Shown here in pieces: positions 1 through 12,100 of a DNA stretch of 64,000 nt; positions within the stretch are counted from its first letter, which is position 1; every line of letters begins with the position of its first letter. The stretch covers positions 649,291 through 713,290 of the forward strand of contig NMRA01000080.1 of the NCBI GenBank assembly GCA_002633005.1, given 5' to 3'. The notes below the pieces were generated by a model, which saw only the letters and a program-made list of their open reading frames with translations, ran no database searches and had not been told where the DNA came from. Source of the DNA: Phoronis australis (lineage: Eukaryota; Phoronida; Phoronidae). The position numbers were made by a program, and so were the translations under genes.

Positions 1-164
1 GCGGTGATAAACACAAAAATTGTCTAAGATAGGCAGGTATCTGTGTGTTTTTACTAAAAGGCTTAACTCCAATAATTGTAGAGCTCCCCTTTAAGGCTCA
101 GAATCTGTATGATATACCTGGTGTTTTTGTTCAATCTAACCCGCATATGGTTTTCTCGTTACAG

Positions 165-194
165 AACCACCTCCAGCAGAGGGTGCCGGCCAGG
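165..194 (+). CDS. Acidic-protein exon a
   Basis: Ten-codon phase 1 exon after a TTACAG acceptor and before GTAAGA. It encodes PPPAEGAGQ between split codons. It is the first exon of this gene in the window; earlier exons must lie to the left. Confidence 0.6.
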
Positions 195-3100
195 GTAAGA
201 AAATCTTTTTGCATAATATATATCAAATCGACCTTTTTTTTGAGTCACTTCACCGGTTTCGCCAAGTCAGTCGGCGAAGACACCTGATTGGTTCTCAATT
301 GCGATTTCCTTGTTACCGCCCAATCAGCTGAGTCTTACTATGTAGAACCAGCATTGTAAATCAAGTGCAGGCATTATGCATCAAACTTGCCAGAGAAATT
401 TTTGCTGTAATGAACCAAGTCAAGGAAGTGGTGTCTATATATGACTCCTTTGCTTTTGTTACACTAATGCGCAGGATTACTTCTATGAACTCGAATCCAG
501 AATCTATGTCTTACTGCTCACATAATTTGACCAAGAACTCGGGTAAATTTAATGTCACATTGACGAACAATGATCTGCTATGAAATGCTGAGTACAAGGC
601 ACGTGAGTGCTTTTTTCAAGCTCAGGTTTTTCTGACTCGAGTTCAAAGAAGGAGTCCGAAACATGACTTGTTATTGTCCTGTCAGCTTTCCCCCTGACAT
701 CATTACTTGACCCCATGACATCATTGCCTGACCCCGTGACATCGTTACGTGACCCCATGCACCACTGTGTCTGCAGGTGAAGAGTCGGAATACTCAGAAG
801 AGGACTTCGAACTAGGTTGTTATCTCGTTTTGTTTGCCTTGTTATGTTTTGTTGTGTGTGAAGTTGTTTGACTTGTTCTTTTCAGAGTTGATGGCCGTAT
901 TATTTTGTAGTAAAATGATTGCTGAAACTTGGGTTTTGTTGTGAGCGTTATCTAGAGTCTGTTTGCATCGAGTGATAATTTTCTAGTTCTTTGATTCTGT
1001 GGAATGTCTGTCGTGTTCATGCAATTGTTTAATATGTGAGTAGTTTTTAGTTGATGATGCAAATGGCTGCTGTGCTTGACTTGATGGAGTGATTTCAAAA
1101 TTAATATTTTTTCTTTTGACTGGATCAGTTAAATAACAGCATTTTTACCCTCATTTGTCCCCAACATTAGGAACAGTTGACATTTCCTAGGATTGCTCGG
1201 GAAAATTTGCTTGCCTCTGTGGAGTAAATTGTTGTTTCAGAACGCTACAAGCATCGGTTGTCAGACATAATCTTAATTTTGTTGCTTAATTTCATATAAA
1301 TGAATGTGATCGGAGGTGTTTGAAGATGTGAAGCCTCCTTAGAAGTGCATCTGAATGTCCGATGTGTTTTTTGTCAGAGAATGCATGTGTTGTGTTGTGT
1401 TGTGTTGTGTCTGTTTATTGTCATTAATCTAATGTCGGATTCAGTGTCCAACTGTGGAACTATTCCAAAACGACCATAGCGCTGCGAAAAGTAAAGCCCA
1501 GTGGACACTATTTGCATGTGGTTCAGATACACTGTCTGGTTTTGTTGAACTGCGAAATTAGGATGTGATAATGAAATATTTTTGCTTATAATATTCAACT
1601 GCGTATGAAAAGGTGTCGGTTTTAATAAGTGTTGGTTACGGCATGTTTAATGTTGCGCTTTCAAATGTTGTCGTATGTGCTGTGGTAACAGTACATATGA
1701 TTCGGTGTTTCGTTATTCCTTCTTTGTGAACTGGTTGTTGTTGAGGGACCTACTTCGACTTTAATAAGATGTCATGCGTATAGTACCTGTAACAACTTAT
1801 TTATACTATGCCTGAATGATAAAGAGCAGAACTGATCTCCATGTAGTGTGTCTGTTCAATTTACTGCTGTGACCATAAGCTAAATTCGCAAGTGAGGAAA
1901 CTCATAGCAACCTGTTATGATAATCTTTAGCCTTTCTGGTGTGTAAAGCACTGGCCGGTGGCAAAAATGTAAGTTCACAGTTTTGAGTGCTAACAAGTAT
2001 TAGTTGCTGTTTTTCCACGAAAAGTCAAAGAAGAGTTATTCAGACACAAAAGGGGATTCAACTTCAAGACAAGGTATTGTTCAAAATGTGTTAACGTCGT
2101 CTATTTAATATTTCACCTCATCACAAGGATCTGTAGCTGAATCTGACGTCTTTCTTCCTGTGGTCTCCGGCGATGAGACGTCACCACCTTCCTCTACACA
2201 CCCAGCTCGCACTCGCTCTCAGTCTCATGAGGACGTGCGCACCGAGTCTAACCCCAGAGAGCTCGTGTACGATGCGAGTCCCAATAACATCTGTTCCCAG
2301 TCGGGTATCAATCAAGGTGGTCTCTCTGTCTCTGCATGCCTCCTCATAGCCACCATGTAGCAGTGATTGGAATCAATGTTACCTTCTCGAATCAGTCTCT
2401 GATTCGACACTGTCTGGTCGCATTGACTTTATCTAGTATCAACTGACTCTTTCAACTTCAACTTTCCTTGTGAACAAAGCCACCTCTTCCAAGGTCTTAG
2501 AAATAGTATAGACAGACTGTTTAGGCACTGCATGCAGGAGAGGATAGTCGACCAAATGTTGTCTTCAAGCTTGCTGATTTCCTGTCGTGTCTGAGGTTTG
2601 TCCCATTTCATCTTTTCTAATCAATGTCCTAGTCTGTTTCCCTGTAGGCTGTCTTAAAGAGTAGTTATGTAATGTAGACGTAGTATGTGAAACTTGCTTG
2701 TTTCAATCTTAACCTAGACTATATCCATGTCTTTGGATACTGCTTAATTCCTCTTGAATGTATTCATTCAAAACTTTTGATTAATTTACTAATTGTTTCG
2801 TTTTTATAATTTACTTTTCTATGCTTAACTAAATTCAAATTTTATTGTTTTTTCTTTGCTTGATCCTAAATAATGCCTTCTGCTAAGCGCTTCACTTTTA
2901 GTTAAAGGGAGACTGCACACTTTTTCAGATGCTCAAAATTGTGCAATATTTATTATTATTTCAAATGAAGATAGCATGTTAGTGGAATATTGAGACGGTT
3001 TACCAAGCTGAAAAGAACACCTACACGTGTATGAGCTTCATCTTGTATTATGTAGCACATTCATGGAAATGCTAACTCGTCGTATTTTAGAATTTGAATG

Positions 3101-6100
3101 TTCCCCGGAATCGCAAGATCAAAACAAACCGAGATTCACCATAATTTTAAAAGCACAGTTGTCTGTCCCTGGTTAATAGCCACACCAGGTGTGAACCTGG
3201 GATGAGCTGAAGTCGTGCAGTCTCACTTTAAAGAAACCTAAAACTTCCCTGTCCGTTGGTGCTCTCATTCCAATAATCATTTCTTCAGGTGATCTCTACC
3301 CATCTTCTGTGACTAAAACCAAGTATGATGGCACTGTGCCAGATGGTGAAGAAATGACTACAAAGTCTCGTTGTGATTTGAACCAGGCTAGGAACATCAG
3401 CTCATCATCTCCTGAGAATGTAACGTTAGGTCCTCAACTTCTTGGCGATGACGAGGGTGACAATCCTGGTGAAATAGAATTTGAAGGAATCAGGGAGCTT
3501 GCTCCAGAACAAGAAGATGACGGGAAGATTGAAGACCCCTTAAAACAAGGTGACGTAGCAACTCCTGATGCTGTTATAGAGCATCCTACTAGAGTCAAGT
3601 CAACAACACCGGTTGTCTCTGCAAAACATCAGGATCAACAGGATGGTGTGAAGTCAACAACACCTGATGTTATGACTGAGAACCGAGGATTAGAGAAATT
3701 GTCTTCACCTGTTTTTCAGGATCAGCGAGATGAAGCCAAACCCACAACACCAGTTGCTTGTGTTGCTCATCGGCATCAAGAGAAGTTAGCAACATCCTCT
3801 TCAACTATGGGAGAACAAGAAAGTGAGAGAATGTCAAATTCTGGAGATTTAACTCCAGATGGAGATGGAAAGAAGTCCGCGACATCCACAGCTCCTATTG
3901 TTTCTTCAGAGATGCAATTTGGAGAGAAGGTAACCTCTCGTGCAGGTTCTGTGGAAGAAGAACCTAGTAGTAAGTCAACACCAGATGGCCCGAGTGAGCA
4001 ACAATGCAGGGCAAAGTCTGCATCTCCTCACGGTTATTCAGAGCAACAAGATGGAAGGGTGTCAAGAGCTGTCATAGAGGAGGTGCAACTGCCAACATTT
4101 GAAGTGCACGTGGACCAACATGGAGAAGAACAAAAGCTGCCTGCCATTGATGTTACTTTGTTGCAACAATGTGAAGAACAGCCAGCACCTGTTGTTGGCG
4201 TAGAACAATGGGATGGAATTAGGTGTACAACACCCCAAGTTCTTGTAGAGCAACAAGGAGTAACGGAGAATGGGGCAACATCTGATGGCACTCCTTCTGG
4301 TCACTACACTGAGAACCAATCTGCAGCAGAACATGCTGGTGAACTCGATGGCGATAAGTTGATAATACCAGAAGACTCGGTCCGTTTCAAAGAAGAAGGA
4401 AAGCCCGTGTCGCCTGAACTTATGGGTACTCAGGATACATGTGATGAAACCAACGTAGAGGAAACACCAGCTGGCGAGTCTGCATATCACGGTCAGCAGT
4501 TTGAACAGCACCCCTCTCCCTGTGTCCCTGAGCTGAGAACGCCAGCTCCTGTTGATCCCAACTCAGATGCGTGTTACGCAACTCCCGTTCCTTACATAGG
4601 TACTCCGTCACCACTTGAAAACAGCGGAACACCATCCCCTCTACCACTAGACCCACGTACACCCACTTTATCTCCTGCATCATGCCTCAGTCCCTCAGCC
4701 CCATGTGGTGACTTGAAGCCTGGATACCAATCACGCCAAAACACCCTGACTCCGTTACCCTATTTAGGTACTCCGTCCCCCTTTGCCAGTGTCAAAACTC
4801 CATCCCCGATAGGGTCTGAACGAAGTTATGAGTCTCGGCCTTCTTCTGCTGCTTTGAGTGAAGGCAATCATTTTGATTATGGGAGGACACCTTCCCCAAG
4901 TTCTGACAGACCGGTTTCTCAAAGCCTTGAGCAATTGAAATCCGAAACTAATCCATCCGACAGTGAAAGACAAGAAAAAGTGTCACCTGACAATATTGAG
5001 TTCAATACTGCAAGTAGACAAGGTAATGGTGTCAGACGTCTTGCATTGCACTGCATGTCATATTATGGCTGTCATGATCTTTTAAAACATTGAACTGATT
5101 TAGCTACAATCTCCAAGTCACAAATTCAATAATGCATAATAAAATTGTTATTCGGATTTTTGGGTGATTTCCATATTTCTCATCTCGTAGTCTTTGTCTT
5201 CTGAAAAGTCTTGATATGTTTTATTATCAATGGGTCAGTACTACGAATGACTAGAAATTTACCTCTTGGTGCAAGCAGTTATAGCATTTTTGTATAGAAC
5301 AAACGCATGTGATAGAGTGGATGTTTGAGTGAATGTTGGTGAATTAATGAGTGATTTTATGCTAAATCTGGTGCGTAATATAGATTTAGTGTGTGTGAAC
5401 AACATTGGTTGTGATTTGTAAATCTGATTAACAAAACTCTTACCATGTTTTGGTCACCTCCATGTTTTCAGTTGTATAGCTTCTGAAAATTGAGTCATAT
5501 TGCAGATGAACTGAGTGATGGTCAGATGCTCGGCAAACTTCCGGAGGAAGTTGCTGAGCCAGAAACGCAGATTACTCAGATCGAACCAGCACCAACCGAT
5601 GACAGCTCTTCAACTGCTGAGACAAAGGTAGAATCTGAGCGCCCACCAACATCAACATCTGATGATACTGAGGGTGGCGGGGATAAAGAGAAACAAAGTG
5701 GCATTATGTTCATGCCCGCTCAAAGAGCTGATGACGAGAAGTTTGATGAGCAGGAGGATGTAGGGTTGCCAGCTGAGAAGGCAGGCTCCGTGGTTGAAGA
5801 AGAAGAGTTGAAGAAAGCAGAGGAAATAATAGAGGAAGGGGAGATGCCAATTAGGGAAGCAGAGACACCAATGAAAAAGGTAGAGATACCTGTAGATGAA
5901 GTGGAACCAGCTGGAAAAGCAGGTGGATCACTGGAAGAACTGAAGCAGCCAATGGAAGAATTGAGTCAACCAATAGAAGAGGCAGGGCAATCAAAGGAAG
6001 AACTAGGTGAACCAATAGAAGACCTAGCAGAACCAATAGAAGAACCAGCAGAACCAATAGAAGAACCAGCAGAACCAATAGAAGAACCAGCAGAACCAAT

Positions 6101-9100
6101 AGAAGAACCAGCAGAATCATTAGAAGAACTAGCGGAACCAATAGAAGAATCAGCGGAAACAATAGAAGAACCAGGAGATCCACAGGAGGAAGGAGAGGAA
6201 GAGGCTATCCAGATGACAAGCCCCACTGATGCTGATGAAGTTCTTCCAGGTTTCTCTCCTGTTGAATTGTGTTGCATGACTGTTGTCTTTCTGTTCTGTT
6301 GCGCATTTAAACATCAATGGTTTTTGAGAAATGTGACTGTCTTCCCCATTTCAGCTAATAAGCATTCTTGTAACAGCATTCGAGGCTATGTTGAGGTAGC
6401 ACATTTCTCAAAATGTCTGGTCTGGTCTAGTCACATAGCAATAATTGTTTTGTTTTCTCACAGGAGTTAAAGCTGCACGCCGCTTCTGCTACTAAACTGT
6501 AGTGTAGTTCATGTTATGTTTTCCGTGTAGTTGTGTTAATTAAATGTTGCAACTGCATTTTATCAGGCAGCTATAATTGTGCAATAGAGCCCATATAGAC
6601 TCCAAGGTAATGCAGCTTGCTCTGCATATAGACCCAGTCTCATTTGCAGGACAGGGTGGTCTTTGTCCTAAATTTATGTCTCGCGTTTTGCCATTGCTTT
6701 CAGGTGGTGTAGGCTGCTGGCCCAAAAGATTTGATGACACCCATGCGCATGAGATTGGACTGTTTATTAAGTAGCAACAATGGATAAAAGTCCTTGAGGT
6801 TTACGTTGTGACAAAATCGTGCTTAGTCTTGCTAAAACACGACAGAGCCGAGATTTTGGTAGGAAGTATGCACCTGAGGGACGGGTTGAATTAGTGGCCC
6901 AAGTGAAAATGAAAAAAAAACAAATAAGGGTCGCAGTGATCAATCTCTTGGAGCCAGAACCCTCTGTAATGTTCTGGCATTGCTGCAATGGTTTAAGGAA
7001 TGACCACGAAAATGAACTCACCGTCTCACAAGAAGTTTGCATGTCTGAATCATCAGTTTTTGATGATATTACTCACATATCTCTGGTTCTTTCCTTACAA
7101 AATAGAAATTTTTACTGAAGCAGGCTGACAAAGCAGGATAACCAACATTTTATGAGAACATTGGTCACAGATTTGAAAACGATCCTGGCTTGTTGGATTT
7201 GAAAGAGAAGGGTCTACGACACCAATTTCAGAGAGGGGAGTTCTTTCTAAAAGAGGATGACAACTGTGTCCTCTGGGTATTTTGCTACACATTCAGTCAC
7301 CAATTTGGCCATTTATCAGGTGTTCATGCCTAAATCTCCCCTGCACCGTCTTTGCGCCAAAACACACGGACTTCGCAGAAAAGTAGACTTCAACAATTTT
7401 CGTCCACTGCTGTGTATTGTACTGTCCAAGTTTGTTTGTACTTTTGTCGAAAGCATCTCCAAGGCCTCCTGCCTGCACTGCCACCTTAAAAGTATGAAAA
7501 ATTGGTTATCTCACTTAGATAGTCACTGGTTAAGTGTTGGTGAACACGTCGTAGTTTAGACTGTTCTTGCACTGTATGGATTAATTTCGCCACATATAGG
7601 GATGAAGTAAGAGATCGCTGCATTCAAATTGAAATAAATCCTGTTTGTGACGTGAAATTTACTCCCGAGATTCATCAACTAACTCCATTCGTTCCCCAGT
7701 TTAATTATGAGAAACTAGCAATGTTTCCTCATGCTCTTAAAACGCCTCTGGAATGGTCTCTATTTGAGATGTTTAACAATGGTTTGTGGCTTGAAATGAA
7801 TTTCTTTCCAGTGATTTTTGAGTCTAAAGTAATTACATTAGGACAATTACTTGCTTTTGTTTCTGTTCTCTGTCACTAACAACAAACTATAATTAATTTT
7901 CAGTTTTGGAATTGATCAAACCGCTAATTAAATTCTACTAGTACCTGTACTTCATTTTTCTGATATTTCTTATTTCCCCACCTCACCGTTGATGTTATTC
8001 AGGCCTACCACAGACTTTTATAAATGGGGATAATATATGTACATCTTGCAAATGAACAGGAGAACACCGCACTACATTTCAGATTCAGGTTCTGAACTGA
8101 AACTTGAGGAAAGCGGCTTCGTGCAGAATGACGCCAACGGGCTCGTTACTGAAAGTGCCGGTGATGTGGAAGAAACCATTCAAGGTGTCTCTTTAATGCC
8201 CCGTTTTATCGTGCCTCAGCTTTCAACCATTGATGGTAGTCTTTAGTTAGCTTTTAGTGTTGCGTTACTACAGCTAGGAGCCAGAATGTATGACACCGTA
8301 GGAAATGAAGCTTTGAATCACTTCCGTGCAATGTCTCCATTTTGTTATTGTTGTTACGCATTCCTGCTCCGTGGCTTGCTGCTAGTTTTTGTTGTGTTCC
8401 GAACTGATAACCTTATTCTTTGTTCAGGCAGTTATAATCTCACTCTCTATCCAAGAATTGAACTTTTGATTTATTTTGCTACCACTACACAAATTGGTCT
8501 CGGCTTGTTCATTAAATACTTGGATGAGAAGTGATTTATGGGTTTTCAAAGCACTCGGCAGTTTGTTATTCGTGAAGGCCATGCTCAGCACTTAAAATTT
8601 TTCGTGCTGATGAGCCAAGTTGGGGAGCCTGGTCTCAACCAATAACGAATTGTCAGTAAGGCAACTTTTTCAAATGAGACTTTTTTATTCAGTCTCATAG
8701 TTGACGGAATGGTTCCGCACTTTTTATATCCACTTTAAGCTGTAAAAAATGATATAAAATCAATCTATACCTTGCCCTATGCAAGTTTACAGTATTCTTA
8801 TTTCCTCAGTTAGTATTTTCTTAAATTTTTGAAACCCTGAAATCATCTCCAGTAGAAGGAGGAAATTGAGACCAACAGTAAGTAATCTAAATTGGGTTAA
8901 TTTTTGTCACTGAACGTGGGATAATTGTCTCCATAGTTGATAACATTTTCACATTATTGCATGTTGTTGATTCAGGTTCAAAGGTTACGTACAACCTGAT
9001 CAACATGTCTGCATTTGGCCAGATATCTACAAAACTGCATTTAACCCGGTAGAAGTCTGCATTTTTGTATAGAAATTGAGGAATTTTTTTAATTTTGGAT

Positions 9101-12100
9101 TTGATACCAATATGACATTGAGAGATTCAAATGCCAATTCTTTTTTAAAACATGCTGAAAAGGAAGTGTACTTCCATAGCAACACAGTATCATCAATAAT
9201 ATGACTAGATTTCTTTTTATGTAAATATTTTAAGGTGGAATCTCAAAAGTACTATCAGTTTTCTAAACTGCCATTTCAAATTTGTTTTATTCATCATTAC
9301 ATTTTTTCAAATCCCAATATTTGATGTCAGCGTGTACTTAAACTAAATATTTTAGAAACAATTCCTATCTGGAATCGGAGGAGAGTGTAAAAAGCGTAGG
9401 ATCTGAAAGGTTCATGGGAATCCGACGTGAAGTTTCAAAGTTAGTCAAGATTTATCATTTTTCCTGAGTTACACACTACCTCAATCTATCGTTTGCACCC
9501 GCTGATGTCTAGCAATCCTGAAGTACATGTTTTGTCCAAAAGAGGTAGAAATTGGAGTCAACCTGTGCATCATAAAAGTTAGAAAACATGTCTGGAATGA
9601 TCTTGGGATGGTAAATAACTATTAACAAGTACATACCAAAGAATGGCTTAGTTAAAATGGTCCATTTTCAGACTCAAAAATATTTTAATTTTGTCAGTGG
9701 TTAATGCCGAAACTCGTCCATATAATTGATTTTTTAAAATCGAAATGTTGGTGCTGATTAATGGTTGTTCTCACTTTTGTTTTTAGAAGTAATTTTGGCT
9801 CATGACTTCAAAACTTTACCCAAGCTTTGGCTTGAAAATTGACGACTGAAATGCCGCTCCTTGACTTATTTTTCCACTAATGATCGAGACTAGTTTTGTG
9901 GGCTCTGGTCCATAAGATTGATAATCTGTTTACTGTTAGGCATGTATTCGTCCTTCACACCGAGCATTGTATGAGAACCGGACTTGCAGTGTCAAAAGAT
10001 GGCGCTTGTATCGGCATTTCTGTTGTCTTTATGCTGTTACTGTTTTCAGCACATAGCAATGCTACTGGGATACTTTGTGTGTGCCAGTCATTTAGAACTC
10101 GATGCTAACATCTATGTCAATATGTTGCCGTTGTTGTGTTTTGATGTTGTTTTTGCACGAAAGTTGGAACAATTGATTGACTGGTTGCTGGACTGTTGTT
10201 TAGTGGAGACCTATAGTCTGTATAGTGTGAGATTGACACTCATGTGGAACTGAGAACCTGTTGTTGTATGCATGTGTGTATGTCCTGATTACCATTGGTG
10301 TATGGAACGTTATGTAAACACATATCTTTCAGGTTGCAATTCAAGACTTGGTTTTGTTTTGTCAGGTTTACCATCAAATATGTCAGTTATACCCTGGCTA
10401 CGTCGTAATGCAACAGTGTGCTGTGAAGGCAAACACTATAGAAAAATTTCCCTTCATGCTTTCTATTTTTTATTTTTCGAGGAAACTTGCATAAATCCTC
10501 AGATATTATCCACTGAATACTTTAATACTTTTTCAATAAATATAATGTTACCACTATTGCCTCCCAGGCCGCTTATTATTTATTTTTTCGCACGTGTGTT
10601 TTCATCAACCAGCATGTTGTCTTGCTTTTGATTTCTACCTTCTATCCATTGCCGTTGATCGGTTTACCTCAATACCATTTTGATTTCTTTCAGTGTGCAG
10701 CCCGACACAGGCACGTGGTGTATGTTATTGATTTGTTATAATTTCCGTCAAGTTCAATATTATTTTGCGTGGCCCTGTGGTTTTGTAGAGGTTAACCAAT
10801 CCGCTCAGAGCATGGATACTTCCGACTACACAATGACAACGACAACAGAGGGCGAAACAGCAGAGGCAAAAGATGGAGAGAAACCACCAGAGGCCGCTGC
10901 TGAGACAGAGGGCGCTGGTGAGGCAGAGGGCACTGACCAACAACAGGCTCCCACAGAAGGTGATGAACAGGCAGCACCCACTGGTGAAACGGAGGCTGAG
11001 AAACAAGAAGAGACTGGTCAGACTGAGGCTGGCGAAACAGAGGCTACTGATCAGCCAGAGCCTGCGGAAGGCTAGTTTATTATTTTGTTCACTTTATGTT
11101 TTTCACCGTATCAGTTTTAAGTCTTAAGTAGCTTAGCACTTTAAGTTGGACGTCATTGGTTGAAATTTTCTCATTAGTTATTTTTTTGATTTATATACTC
11201 CATATTTTCCACTTTTCAGTTATTATTTTGATAAAACCAAAACTGGGTAACAATTGGTACATACAACATATTACCTTCAGGGAAGATGTTTCTTGTGGCA
11301 CCTTAGATGTCTTTAATCGCTTTTTCTCGTCACAAAACTGCTGAAACATAGTGCAAATCACTCGGATATCTTGTCATGAGTGATTAGACCTTTAGCAAAT
11401 TGGCAGCAAGGTGGCGGTCATGTAGTATCCTGCTTCCGTTGATGTCATCGTGTCCCAATAGACACTCAATTGACAATTTTTTCCTGGGTCTATTGCTAAG
11501 TCAAGTCTAAGCTTTGATACATGTCGAGAGTAATCTAAGTGTTGAATTTTATAATTATGAAATCTAAATAAAAGAAGCGTTCTCAATAATAAATGTATCA
11601 TTAGTGCTTAAACTGAGGCTATATGTAAACTGAAATTTTATGGAACATAGTTCCAAGCAACCATCCACTGGACTAAGACTTTGAGCAATATTTTCCATTG
11701 CGAACACTTGAAGCGGATAGCAAAACAAGTTGGTGTTGTGACAAAACGGCTGACTATTATGACCTGAAATTGTGGACAGTATGAAAGGACAAAATTTTGA
11801 ACTGGGACTTTTCAGGGTATTTGTAACTCTGGTAGTTAATATGTTAAAGCAACTATAAGCCCGCATTCCATTCTTGAAACGATTTTTATCTAGTCCACTA
11901 ACTGCTCTAAAATTGGTCTCAGCTTGTATAAGAGGTGTTTTCGTTATTCGCGAAGAGCCTGGTCTTGCATGCAGCTTTCAAAGCACTGAAATTACCTCTA
12001 GTTTGACGAAGGAATTGTTGGAGAATAATTAAATTATGGCGAGTGATCTGAGTGAAGAGTTTTTTGTTGTGATGAAAGACTGGTTTATAGACACTTTAAT

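Noticed and set aside
4034-4683. Opposite-strand reading frames of 85, 149 and 87 codons within the TPSP exon
   Set aside because: They mirror the biased codons of the plus-strand exon, contain no motif and have no splice support.
5851-6277. Minus-strand leucine-rich and Ser/Gly-rich frames over the heptad array
   Set aside because: Both arise from reading the 21-base repeat in other frames; the Leu run is a translation of the Glu codons in antisense.
6464-6495. Possible alternative terminal exon (GVKAARRFCY then stop) after TTTTCTCACAG
   Set aside because: The acceptor and phase fit, but the sequence is unlike the rest of the protein and no other evidence supports it.
10333-10365. Possible 33-base phase 1 exon GCNSRLGFVLS
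   Set aside because: Splice sites and phase fit, but the neutral hydrophobic composition does not match the neighbouring acidic exons; probably chance.
10694-10717. Possible 24-base phase 1 exon VCSPTQAR
   Set aside because: As above: short, phase-compatible, but unsupported by composition.
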